Of a DNA stretch of 64,000 bases, positions 26,181 through 36,400 are shown in pieces; position 1 is the stretch's first letter, and each line of letters begins with the position of its first letter. The stretch lies in assembly GCF_000758705.1 (NCBI RefSeq), contig NZ_CP009287.1, forward strand, positions 186,001 through 250,000, given 5' to 3'. Under the pieces are notes generated by a model. It was not told the DNA's origin. It searched no databases and saw nothing but the letters and a program-made list of their open reading frames with translations. This DNA comes from Paenibacillus graminis. Its GTDB lineage: Bacteria; Bacillota; Bacilli; Paenibacillales; Paenibacillaceae. Position numbers and translations under genes: made by a program.

Positions 26181-26252
26181 CCGGCCACTGCGTACAATTC
26201 TAACAGCGGTTCCCGCTGATTTTTGGCTCTACAGGTCCACCCCTCAGCTCCA
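26181..26252 (+). repeat. Repeat unit C ending like ssrA (att-like)
   Basis: CCGGCCACTGCGTACAATTC, TAACAGCGGTTCCCG and CCACCCCTCAGCTCCA align with units A and B. It is followed by GATGTAAATCCACACGCATG, which resembles the sequence after the ssrA copy at 42633, not that after ssrA itself. Confidence 0.72.
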
Positions 26253-26283
26253 CGATGTAAATCCACACGCATGACCAGATTCT

Positions 26284-28614
26284 CTATAGATTCTCCAGGG
26301 TATCGCCATTTCTATGCTTTCTCCGATATTGGGCCGGTGTCATTCCATACACCTTTTTGAAGATGGAATAAAACGTATTAAGCGACGAGAATCCGGAATT
26401 TTGGACGATGGGCTCAATGGGCGAGTCGGAGGCAATTAACTCCTGACATATGAAATTTAGGCGTTTCTCCGATATCTTGTCCGTAATGGACTGGGTTGTC
26501 TCCGCTTTATACAAACTGCGGAAATAATTCACGGACAATCCCAAATGATCGGCCAGCATTTTTGCGGACAAGTTCGGATCGGTTAATTGTTCTTCAATGA
26601 ACCGGTCCGCCTGCTCAATCAGGGCCACGTTTTTGGACAGACTGCGGGCAGCCACAATGTCTTCGAGCGTCTTGGTTACCAATGCTTCCATCCATGGCAC
26701 CACGTTTTCCATCGTCTCCTGCTGGATGATCTGTTTCTCGATGGAAGTCAGCCCCCATGAACTCGGCAGCGGCTGAGCGGAGTGCTCTTGCATGAGCCGG
26801 CGTATATCCATAAACAACGTAATCAGCGACATTTTACATTCAAAATAGGGCATTCCCCGCAGCTTGACTACGGCTGAGCGTATGACTTCCAGAACCGTAT
26901 CTGCATTCCCCTTGGGAAGAGCCTGAGCAATCTGCCGCTCTTTGTTCACAGGGAGGTGATACAGTTCTCCGGGCGCGCCGGGCAGCCATGCTTTTACGAT
27001 GAGCGCTCTGTGTCCGAACCGGAACCGTTCCTGCGTCAGTTCATACGTCTCCATATATACCTCATGCATGTCGGTCAGGCTGGGCAGCGTCCTGCCCCAA
27101 GCAGCGGTCGTTCCAACTGACAAATACTGCTCTATTAACTGTTGGGATACTTGCAGCTTCTTCGCATATTCTTCGGACAATGGGGCGGATAAGACAACTG
27201 CCACGTGATCGTCCCCCATGTCCACCGTTTGCAGCTTGTGCTTGGACGACTGCAGCGACTCTTGAATAATATTGGACATTGCAAACCGGAGCAGACGCCG
27301 GTCCTTCTCCGGGTAGGTCTCCGAAAACTCCGAGAAGTGGTCAATCCGGAAGATGGCCACCGACAGCTGATCTTTCGGCAGGTCAATTCCCCATTCCAGA
27401 AACTGAGAACCAATTTCCTCTGCTGAATGGTAGGTCTCCCCCAGAAAATCCCGTAAAAACCTCTCTCTGCCCAAAAATTTATTAAGCCGCCATTGCTCAG
27501 TCAGTTCATTAATCTGATTACGCTGGGCTATAAACACATTGGATAAGTAGTCAAGTTCATTGGTGTCGTATCCTAGACCGGGCTTTTCCGCCTGATGCTG
27601 CCTCATTACTCTAGTAATCAGTTCTTGAATGGGCGAGTACACCCGTTTGGAAATCAGAACGATAACGGTCAAGGAGGCTACGAACAGGGCGAAGAACAAG
27701 ATCAAGCTTGTGTTGCGAAGAACCGTGATTTTCCCCAAAATGACAGACTTCGGTATCGTTTCGATAAAGGTCCAATCCTGGATTCCTTTGATAGAGGTGC
27801 CTGCGTAAACCATTAGCTGCTCTCCCTGAGTGCGGGGATGAAAGAGCTTCCATCCGCTTTCACCCTTAATCACGTGGCTCCTCAGCTCCGCAATCTGTTC
27901 CTGATTCAAAGAAGTGCTGCTAAAAACCGTCTCATCCCGGTCATTTAGAACCGAAACCGATCTGTTGGCATAATTCGAATTGTTCTGAAGCAGGGTCATG
28001 AGATTATCTGTATCTACATTCATAACGAAAGCGGAGATGGAACTGCCTTTTTCGTAAAATCTTATGATGGTCATCACCTCTTTGGGCTTATTCCCGGTAA
28101 GAGGGAGGGACAAGGTTCTTGGAATGAGAACGCTGTGGTTCGCTGTAACAGGATCCCGTAAACGCTTAATAATGTCCTGATCGTAAAAAGCTGCCGCATC
28201 ATTTAATCCAAGTCTGGAATCGACTACCGTATTCGTGTAATCGTTGATGAGGTATACCGAATCGATAGACGGATTAGCGTTCTTAATGTCCATAAGCCGG
28301 CTCCATACCTCGAAAGTTTCAAAATCGCTGTATTGTTCCGAAAGAGCATATACCTTGAGGGTGCTGTCATTGCTGGAGGAGAAGCTAAATTCCAGCGCCC
28401 ATTCCATCAGCCGGGCCGTGTTTTGGGCGCTGTTCACCAGCAAGGATTCGGAATGATCGCCGATCTCTTCCAGAAGCGTTTTGGAGGACTGCCAATAGAG
28501 CAGTGCAAAAGAGATACCCAGCACCAGTACATTTGCACTGACAAAATAAAAAATGAGCTTCATATAAGTAGGATGCCGCTTTAGCGATGCGAAGAGTGGA
28601 TGTCTGAATTTCAT
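26284..28614 (-). CDS. Membrane-bound AraC-family regulator of the sugar locus
   Basis: 776 residues. TM helix near 18-40, an extracellular Cache-like sensing region to about 295, a second TM helix (LILFFALFVASLTVIVLI), a long cytoplasmic linker, and a C-terminal double AraC HTH (LSAKMLADHLGLSVNYFR, then YGMTPAQYRRKHRNG). It senses an extracellular ligand and regulates directly, without a separate kinase. Divergent from the permease operon at 28869 with 254 bases between, which makes that operon the probable target. Confidence 0.9.
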   Translation of the reverse strand: MKFRHPLFASLKRHPTYMKLIFYFVSANVLVLGISFALLYWQSSKTLLEEIGDHSESLLVNSAQNTARLMEWALEFSFSSSNDSTLKVYALSEQYSDFETFEVWSRLMDIKNANPSIDSVYLINDYTNTVVDSRLGLNDAAAFYDQDIIKRLRDPVTANHSVLIPRTLSLPLTGNKPKEVMTIIRFYEKGSSISAFVMNVDTDNLMTLLQNNSNYANRSVSVLNDRDETVFSSTSLNQEQIAELRSHVIKGESGWKLFHPRTQGEQLMVYAGTSIKGIQDWTFIETIPKSVILGKITVLRNTSLILFFALFVASLTVIVLISKRVYSPIQELITRVMRQHQAEKPGLGYDTNELDYLSNVFIAQRNQINELTEQWRLNKFLGRERFLRDFLGETYHSAEEIGSQFLEWGIDLPKDQLSVAIFRIDHFSEFSETYPEKDRRLLRFAMSNIIQESLQSSKHKLQTVDMGDDHVAVVLSAPLSEEYAKKLQVSQQLIEQYLSVGTTAAWGRTLPSLTDMHEVYMETYELTQERFRFGHRALIVKAWLPGAPGELYHLPVNKERQIAQALPKGNADTVLEVIRSAVVKLRGMPYFECKMSLITLFMDIRRLMQEHSAQPLPSSWGLTSIEKQIIQQETMENVVPWMEALVTKTLEDIVAARSLSKNVALIEQADRFIEEQLTDPNLSAKMLADHLGLSVNYFRSLYKAETTQSITDKISEKRLNFICQELIASDSPIEPIVQNSGFSSLNTFYSIFKKVYGMTPAQYRRKHRNGDTLENL

Positions 28615-28868
28615 TGCTCTGGACCCCCGTAATCATGACTGTCGATTCATAAATTGTTAGGTTGATTATAGCATACGGGGCATTTCCGTCCTCAGAATCG
28701 TTTATTTTCGAAGTAGTGTTGTTTTTGGGAAGTTCGTAAATCTGCGCTTGCAGGATAAATTGGAGCTTTTCTGAATTGCCGTTGCCGTAGGGGCTTGATA
28801 AGGTAACGGCAGAGATAACGGGACGCCGATGCGTTTGCCGGTCTTGATGAAAGGGGGGATGTAACAAG

Positions 28869-29807
28869 ATGCAATATCAACTTAATGCAAATAAAGGGTC
28901 CAAGCTGAAGCATATTATCCGGAATCCATTTCTATATGCTATGGCTGTACCGGGGCTGTTGTTTTTTCTCGTGTTCAGTTATTTTCCTATATACGGGATA
29001 ATAATCGCCTTCAAAGACTATAATTTTGCCAAAGGCATTACGGGAAGCGATTGGGTCGGTTTTAGAAACTTCGATTATTTTTTTACTTCAGATGATTTCT
29101 GGATCATTCTGCGTAATACGCTGGTGCTGAACATGCTGTTCATTGTATTTACTACGGTGGCTGCGGTTATGATTGCTCTTATGTTCAATGAAATCCGCAA
29201 TAAGTATTTCAAACGAATTTCACAGTCGCTCATCTTCCTTCCTTATTTTATGTCCTGGATTGTGGTAGGAATGATTGTCCAATCCTTATTTGGCGGGGAA
29301 GAGCCGATGATCAACACCTGGCTGCAGTATCTCAGCCTGGAACCGGTCAACTGGATGTTTGAGTCCAAGCTTTGGCCCTACATTCTGACGGTAATCCGTG
29401 TATGGCAAGGAGCCGGTTATCTTTCGATTATTTTTCTGGCGGCGATTACCGGCATATCGGAGGATTTGTACGAGGCTGCCCGGATTGATGGGGCTTCCAA
29501 ACTGCAGATTGTGCTGCGCATTACGCTGCCGCTGCTCGTTCCTACCATCATGATCATGACTTTGCTGGCCGTAGGCAAAATTTTCAATGGTGACTTTGCC
29601 ATGATCTATGCCATCATTGGAGACAATTCATCGTTGTATCCGACTACCGATGTCATTGATACCTTCGTCTTCCGCTCCATGAGACAGCTGCATGACTTCG
29701 GCATGTCCTCGGCGGTTGGCCTGTTCCAGTCGATAATGGGTCTAATCTTCGTCATTACCGCCAACTGGATAACCCGAAGGGTGTCTAAAGAATCTGCTTT
29801 ATTCTAG
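28869..29807 (+). CDS. Sugar ABC transporter permease, LplB/UgpA type
   Basis: 312 residues, six membrane segments, with the EAA loop YEAARIDGASKLQIVLRITL that contacts the ATPase. CUT1-type oligosaccharide importer subunit. ATG 28869 follows AAAGGGGGGATG. It is the first of five genes in a row; the second permease starts 10 bases after it. No ATPase gene lies in the operon. Confidence 0.92.
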   Translation: MQYQLNANKGSKLKHIIRNPFLYAMAVPGLLFFLVFSYFPIYGIIIAFKDYNFAKGITGSDWVGFRNFDYFFTSDDFWIILRNTLVLNMLFIVFTTVAAVMIALMFNEIRNKYFKRISQSLIFLPYFMSWIVVGMIVQSLFGGEEPMINTWLQYLSLEPVNWMFESKLWPYILTVIRVWQGAGYLSIIFLAAITGISEDLYEAARIDGASKLQIVLRITLPLLVPTIMIMTLLAVGKIFNGDFAMIYAIIGDNSSLYPTTDVIDTFVFRSMRQLHDFGMSSAVGLFQSIMGLIFVITANWITRRVSKESALF

Positions 29808-29817
29808 GAGAAGAACT

Positions 29818-30702
29818 ATGAGACAGAAACAGAGCGCTGCGGATCGAACTTTTACGGTATTTGCCCATACGTTCATTTTGTTGTTTACCTTATTTTGTGT
29901 GTTTCCTTTTCTGCTGATGATTATCGGCTCTTTTACAGACGAGGGGGAACTGATTGCACACGGCTATACTTTATTTCCGCAAACCTTATCGCTGGATGCG
30001 TATAAGGCGGTTTTGCAATCGGATGTGCTGTTCAACGGCTATTCGGTCACGATCTTTATCACTGTCGTAGGCGCATTAACCGCGTTGTGCATTTCGGCAA
30101 TGCTCGGCTATTCGCTGGCTAACAAACGGAATGTCCTGCAAACACCGTTTCTGTTTTTTTGCTACTTGCCTATGCTTTTTTCCGGAGGCATCATTCCATT
30201 TTATATTGTGGTCAGCCAGTGGCTGCATTTGCAGAATACCATCTGGGTGCTCATTTTGACGATGTTATGCCAGCCGTTCCTCGTCTTTTTGCTGGTCAGT
30301 TTCTTCCGCACCATTCCCGAGGAATTGGAGGAAGCCGCAAGAATAGACGGAGCGAATGAAATGAGGGTTTTCTTTCAAATTATGATTCCGATCTCGAAGC
30401 CGATTCTGGCTTCCGTCGGCCTCTTCTATGCCTTGAGCTACTGGAATGACTGGTTTATGGGACTGATGTTCGTGGATAATGAGAAGTTGTTCCCGCTGCA
30501 GCTGATTCTGCGCCGGATGGTCTCCAATATGGAAGCCGCCAAAAATCTCATTCCCGCCTCAGCAGCCATTGCCGTGACGCCGCCGACCTATGGCGTACGG
30601 ATGGCGACGACCGTGCTGACGATCGGCCCGATTGTCCTGCTGTATCCCTTGCTTCAGAAGTATTTTGTCAAAGGTCTAACGGTAGGAGCGGTAAAAGGCT
30701 AA
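29818..30702 (+). CDS. Sugar ABC transporter permease, LplC/YtcP type
   Basis: 294 residues, six membrane segments, EAA loop EEAARIDGANEMRVFFQIMI. The C-terminus LLQKYFVKGLTVGAVKG is typical of this family. Partner of the permease just upstream. AGGAGAAGAACT lies ahead of the start. Confidence 0.92.
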   Translation: MRQKQSAADRTFTVFAHTFILLFTLFCVFPFLLMIIGSFTDEGELIAHGYTLFPQTLSLDAYKAVLQSDVLFNGYSVTIFITVVGALTALCISAMLGYSLANKRNVLQTPFLFFCYLPMLFSGGIIPFYIVVSQWLHLQNTIWVLILTMLCQPFLVFLLVSFFRTIPEELEEAARIDGANEMRVFFQIMIPISKPILASVGLFYALSYWNDWFMGLMFVDNEKLFPLQLILRRMVSNMEAAKNLIPASAAIAVTPPTYGVRMATTVLTIGPIVLLYPLLQKYFVKGLTVGAVKG

Positions 30703-30779
30703 CGAAGCATTTCCGGCATTAACCGGATTAGTCCGGGTGAATCATAGATTGTTTTCCATAGACATGGGAGGGTTGCGGA

Positions 30780-32312
30780 ATGAGGTTAAAAAAATGGTTT
30801 GGCACAACGACGACAGCGGTATTGGTATCCTCACTGATGCTGGCGGGCTGCGGCGGCAATACGAAGACTGGCGGCAATGAGGGAAGTTCTGGAGCGAATG
30901 CGCAAAGTGCTGCACCCGCAGCGAAGGAAACGGTGACGTTGAAAGCTTATTTTCCAGGGGATAAACCGGCCGGCTTTGACGCTGTGCTGCAGGCGGTCAA
31001 CGACAAATTGAAAGCGGACAACGTCGGAGCAGCCTTGAATATCAACTTCTTGCCTTGGTCCGATTACGGGAATGCGGTATCCGTGAAGATGTCTGCCGGC
31101 GAAGACTTCGATATGTATTTGGATGCCCCATGGTTATCCATGAATCAGATGATCGAGGGCAATTCTTTAATGGAACTGGATGCCGCAGTGGCCAAACGTC
31201 CGGAGCTCAAAGCATCCATTCCCGAGGAAATGTGGGAATATAACAAATTCGGCGGAAAAATTATGGGAATTCCGCTGGGCACTACCCAGGGCCAGCTCTA
31301 TGGCCTTCTGATCCGCAAAGACTTGCGCGAGAAATACGGACTTCCCGAGCTGAAAACCCTTGGCGATCTGGAGAAATTTTTGTATACGGTCAAGGAAAAA
31401 GAGAAGGATGTCAAGCCCTTCGTGATTAACGGCATCAAAGCCGATAAACTCCCGTTTGTCCTGAGCGAATCCGCTAATCTGGCGCTGGATGAAGTGCTTG
31501 AAATCGGTGTCAACATGTTCGCGTATTCCATCAAGGACAAGAAGGTAACCGGCCAATGGGCAAGTCCGATGATTGCCGATGGTTATGAACGCGTCACCAA
31601 ATACTATAAGGACGGCATCATCTCCAAAAATATCGCGCAGGAGCAAAATGCAGAAACACTGTTCAAGCAGGGCAAATATGCAGCTACCTATTATGCGGCG
31701 GATGGTGTAGAGGGACTGAAATATTCGGAAATGCTGCAAGACGGCAGCGACAAGCTGGAGATTTTCATTCCGAACGGGGATAAGGCCAAGCCGTATACCG
31801 CTTTCCAGCAATGGAATTTCCTGTGCATTCCGGCTTCCTCCAAGCATGCTGATCTGGCTCTGGACGTAGCCAATTGGATGTCGATTAAGGAAAACCACGA
31901 CTTGATGGAATACGGCATTCAAGGAAAGGACTGGGAACCAGTCGGCGATTCGAGCTATAAGGTGCTGTCCAGCTATTCATTCCCGGGCTATGTGTTGACC
32001 TGGCGGCCAACGCTCAACCGCACGCCGGACAAGATGATGAAGGATGACAAGAAGTGGTTCGACTTCTCTACCAACCCGGCCAATTTCACACTTAGTCCAA
32101 CGGCGGGCTTCAACTTTAACGCTGAAAAGGTGAAGACGGAATATGCTAAAATCACTCCGCTTCATGATTCGACCTTCCTGCCGCTTAGCCAGGGCCTGGT
32201 GCCTGCCGAAGAAGGCAAGAAGATGATGGACAAAAAAATGGAGAGCCTCGGCGGACAAAAAGTAATTGATGAAATTCAGGCGCAAATCGACGCTGTCACA
32301 TCCGGTAAATAA
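30780..32312 (+). CDS. Extracellular sugar-binding lipoprotein
   Basis: 510 residues. Signal peptide with lipobox LMLAGCGGN (Cys near residue 24), then a Gly/Ser/Ala-rich linker and a large periplasmic-binding fold of family 1 (LipO type), as expected for the CUT1 permeases upstream. The ligand is unknown. GGGAGG precedes the start. In the spacer before it there is only a weak palindrome. Confidence 0.92.
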   Translation: MRLKKWFGTTTTAVLVSSLMLAGCGGNTKTGGNEGSSGANAQSAAPAAKETVTLKAYFPGDKPAGFDAVLQAVNDKLKADNVGAALNINFLPWSDYGNAVSVKMSAGEDFDMYLDAPWLSMNQMIEGNSLMELDAAVAKRPELKASIPEEMWEYNKFGGKIMGIPLGTTQGQLYGLLIRKDLREKYGLPELKTLGDLEKFLYTVKEKEKDVKPFVINGIKADKLPFVLSESANLALDEVLEIGVNMFAYSIKDKKVTGQWASPMIADGYERVTKYYKDGIISKNIAQEQNAETLFKQGKYAATYYAADGVEGLKYSEMLQDGSDKLEIFIPNGDKAKPYTAFQQWNFLCIPASSKHADLALDVANWMSIKENHDLMEYGIQGKDWEPVGDSSYKVLSSYSFPGYVLTWRPTLNRTPDKMMKDDKKWFDFSTNPANFTLSPTAGFNFNAEKVKTEYAKITPLHDSTFLPLSQGLVPAEEGKKMMDKKMESLGGQKVIDEIQAQIDAVTSGK

Positions 32313-32344
32313 CAGCATTTAAAATACTGAAAGAGGTATTTCAC

Positions 32345-33391
32345 ATGAACATAACACGCAGCGCGCAAAATCCTGTTATACGGGTTCGGGACGTTGTCCC
32401 CTCCCGCCCCGATTTTCGGGTGCTGGGTGCGTTTAATGCAGGAGTTGCGCAGTTAGGGGATGAAACGATCCTTTTACTGCGCATTGCGGAAGCGCCGATA
32501 CCGGACCGGGCGGACGAAGTGCTCGTCCCCCGGCTGAATGAAGCAGGTACCGATGTACGGGTAGAGCGCTACGACAAAAACGATCCGGGCTATGATTTCT
32601 CCGACTCGCGCTTCATCGCAAGGGACGGACGAACGGTCATGCTCACATCCTTATCCCATCTGCGGGTGGCGCGAAGCAAAGACGGCATTCATTTCGACAT
32701 CGAGCCGACGCCGGCCTTGTTTCCGGAACACGCTCTGGAAGCGTGGGGAATTGAGGATCCGCGCGTAACTCAAATCGGAGACATCTATTATATTACTTAC
32801 AGCTCCGCCTCCGCCCACGGCGTTGGCGCCGGCCTGGCGGAGACCCGGGATTTCCGGACATTCAAGCGCCGCGGACTTATGCTGGCTCCTGAAAATAAGG
32901 ACGTCATGATATTCCCGGATAAAATCAACGGCAAATACTATGCTTTGCACCGTCCGGTGCCGAAATCCTTCGGCTCTCCCGAGATGTGGATCGCCGAATC
33001 GCCCGATCTCGACCATTGGGGGAACCACCGCTTCCTGATGGGGCTCAGCGAACAAGGCTGGGATTCGGCCCGTATGGGCGGCGGGGCGGTTCCGATTCGA
33101 ACCGAACGCGGCTGGCTCGCACTGTACCACGGAGCGGACAGCAAGCATCGCTATTGTATGGGTGCGGTGCTGCTCGATTTGGAGAACCCTGCCAAGGTAA
33201 TCGCGAGATCCCGTGTACCGATATTGGAGCCGGAAGCTGCATATGAGGTGAATGGATTTTTCGGCAAGGTCGTGTTTTCGTGCGGAGCCCTATTGCTGGA
33301 TCAGACGGTCCGCATGTATTACGGTGCTGCAGACGAAGTGATGGCAGTGGCGGACATACCGCTGGAGGATATATATAATACGCTTTTGTAA
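32345..33391 (+). CDS. GH130 family mannoside phosphorylase
   Basis: 348 residues, five-bladed beta-propeller of glycoside hydrolase family 130, enzymes that phosphorolyse beta-mannosides to mannose 1-phosphate. The conserved GIEDPRVTQIGDIYYITY block carries the proton-donor Asp, with phosphate-binding residues expected around MIFPDK and MGGGAVPI. No signal peptide, so it is cytoplasmic. The start at 32345 has AAAGAGG. It implies that imported oligosaccharides contain beta-linked mannose; some GH130 members hydrolyse instead. Confidence 0.9.
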   Translation: MNITRSAQNPVIRVRDVVPSRPDFRVLGAFNAGVAQLGDETILLLRIAEAPIPDRADEVLVPRLNEAGTDVRVERYDKNDPGYDFSDSRFIARDGRTVMLTSLSHLRVARSKDGIHFDIEPTPALFPEHALEAWGIEDPRVTQIGDIYYITYSSASAHGVGAGLAETRDFRTFKRRGLMLAPENKDVMIFPDKINGKYYALHRPVPKSFGSPEMWIAESPDLDHWGNHRFLMGLSEQGWDSARMGGGAVPIRTERGWLALYHGADSKHRYCMGAVLLDLENPAKVIARSRVPILEPEAAYEVNGFFGKVVFSCGALLLDQTVRMYYGAADEVMAVADIPLEDIYNTLL

Positions 33392-33434
33392 AAGGCTGGA
33401 GGCAGTGCGAACTGCCTTCTTCAATCCATAAAAA

Positions 33435-33448
33435 GGAAAGCGCTGTCA
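33435..33448. promoter_or_regulatory. Putative CcpA site (cre)
   Basis: GGAAAGCGCTGTCA fits the Bacillus cre consensus (TGWAANCGNTNWCA) at 13 of 14 positions. It sits 40 bases ahead of the lyase start, suggesting glucose repression. Confidence 0.6.
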
Positions 33449-33487
33449 TAAACGATTGAAATTAGATGGACAAAGGAGCGCATGTGC

Positions 33488-36400
33488 ATGGCTGACAAGA
33501 AGCAAAGGGTTGTAATGAGGTGGACATGTCTGGTTATGGTTTGTTCAATGATATCGTCCATATGGTTCTATTCCTCTGCATCGGCAAGCACTTCCGGGAC
33601 GATGAACGCTTCTCAAGAGACCGCTGAAATGAAACTGATGAAGAACCGGATGGTTGATTTTTACATCTCCAGAGATATCATCAACGACGGAACGAACGGC
33701 CGGGTCGAATGGACCTTCAAATCACAGGCTGGCACTTACTTATCCGATCAAAACGCTAATGGAAGCTGGGGGGATGTAGATTACGCGAGTACAACCTCCA
33801 GTGCCAATGGGCGGGCGTGGTCGCCTTATCTCGCCTTAGACCGGATGCAGTCGATGGCTCAGGCGTTTGCTGACCCGAATGGTCCCTACTATCATAGCGA
33901 AACCCTGCTAGGAGGGATTCAAAAGGGGCTGGACTATTGGTTTACGGTAAAGCCGACTTCAACCAACTGGTGGGAGACCGGAATCGGCAAGCAATTAAGG
34001 CTGGGGAAAATTGCGCTTTTATGTGAAGGCTATTTAACTGCAGCGCAAGTATCGAATATTATCGGCACGCTGGACAGCAGCCCGCACACTGTCGATGGAG
34101 CCAACTCGTCCTGGTACAATCAAAATTATATGATCCGCGGCTTATTGCTGGAGGATGCCCAGAACGTCCGGAACGCTGTGGAAGCGTTTAACGTGCTGTC
34201 GAATGTGACGACGACTGTGACGGGCATCCAGTCAGACATGTCATTTTTCATGCATGGGAAAACCAATTATACGACGGGCTATGGAAGAAGCTTTGCCAGA
34301 GATATGTCATTCTGGGCGTATGTAACCTCAGATACCTCATTCTCCTACAGCAAGGCGGCGATTGATTCGCTATCGTCCTACCTGCTGGACGGTACCCGGT
34401 ATCTCGTGAGAGGCGATGTAGCCGATCTGGGTATGGGGATGAATGGACCGGAGTGGCCGGGTTATGAGAGCGCGGCTCTAACCTTCTATGAAGATCCGCT
34501 GCAGTGGATGCAGGCGGCCAACCCGAAGCGGGCTGGGGAGTTCGCGAGTTTTCTTGACAATATCCGCAGCTTCGGCACGAGCACGAGCAACGGCCTGGAC
34601 GCCAACAATATGACGCAATGGCAGACGCTGGTCTCCTCCCATATGCGAAATGATTATGGAATTACGGTCAAGATGTCTTCCAAAACGGTCAAAGGCGGCG
34701 AATGGAGAACCATTAATCCCAGCGGATATAACCTGTTGTACTGGACGCCGCAAGGAGCCACTGCCATTCAGAGAACCGGCGACGAATACAGGCCTGTGTA
34801 CCCGCTGATGGACTGGGCTCATGTTCCTGGCACGACGGCCCCGTACGTACTCACGAAGGATGGGAATTTCAACAATCCCAAAACGTTTGTAGGCGGCGTG
34901 ACAAATGAGCGTTATGGAGCCACCGCGTTTGATTTTAACAAGCTGAGTACCAGCGGCAAAAAAGGCTACTTTTTTTTCGATGATGAAATGGTCGCGCTGG
35001 GCGCAGGCATCGCTTCGACGAATGCCGCACCGGTCCACACGACATTGAACCAAAGTCTGGCGGTAGGCGATGTGCTTGTAGACGGCGCTGTAATCCCAGA
35101 CGGAACGGCGCAAGCTAACGGGCGCTGGGCTTATAATGATAAGATCGGCTATGTTTTCCCGAATCCCACGGATTTTCAAGTAAAGCGGGAGACGAAGATG
35201 GGGAAATGGAGCGACGTCATCACGGGAAGTTCAACGGAGCCGATCACCAAGCCGGTTTTTTCCATTTGGCTCGATCATGGCGTGAAACCGACAAACGCTT
35301 CCTATGAGTACATCGTATTGCCGAACAAAACCCCCGAAGAGGTCGGCAGCTACGCGAGCGTGAACCCGATCAGTATTCTTTCCAATACACCGTCGGTTCA
35401 GGCGGTACGGCATAATGCTCTGGGCATTGCGGAATTGCTGTTCTATCAGCCCGGGACAGTGACGGTAAGAGACGGCTTGACGGTCACAGTTGACCAGCCG
35501 TCCATGGTGATCATAGACGAATCTGTAACACCTGTCCGCATCTCGGTCGCTAATCCCGAAACACCGGGGATTACAGTGAACGTAACGCTGAACCGGGACG
35601 GAGAAAAAGCCACGACCACCTATAGACTCGGCAAGGATACGTTTACCGGCCGAAGCATGACCCTAAACGAGGGAACCTCCAGCGACGACAGCGGGTTCGA
35701 TCTCGCTTACAGTAAAGGAGCAACCGCTTCCTCCAGCCAAGGCAAGCAATTTGCCTCGAATGCTACGGATCTATACAGAAGTTCTTATTGGAGTTCAAAT
35801 GCCTCAGACAACGAATGGATTTATGTTGACCTGCAAAATCAATATACGATCGATAAAGTTAGGCTAAATTGGGAGAAGGCATACGGGAAAAGCTATAAAA
35901 TTCAAGTATCCGACGATGCTGTCACCTGGACGGACGTTTATACAACTTCGATGGGGGATGGCGGAATCGACGACATTTCTTTCGGTAAGGCCAGTGCCAG
36001 GTTCGTCCGGATGCAGGGCGTTCAGCCGGGTACCGGAGACGGCTACTCGCTTGCTGAATTTAACGTATTTGAAGCGGTGGCACCCAATCTCGCCGAAGGC
36101 ATGCCGGTAACGGCAAGCTCGACCAGAGCCGCCGACGTGTCGCCCGGGAATGCGGTGGATGGGTCATTGACGACCCGCTGGGGATCTAACTATGCCGATC
36201 CGCAGTGGATTTACGTTGATCTTGGCTCCAGCCAACCCATCGCGAAGGTCATGCTGCATTGGGAAAGTGCGTATGGCAAGGAGTACCAAATTCAGGTTTC
36301 CGACAATACGACGGACTGGACGACAGTATACAGCACCACAACCGGAGACGGAGAAATCGACGATATCTCCTTCGAACCGGTGACTGCAAGATACGTTCGG

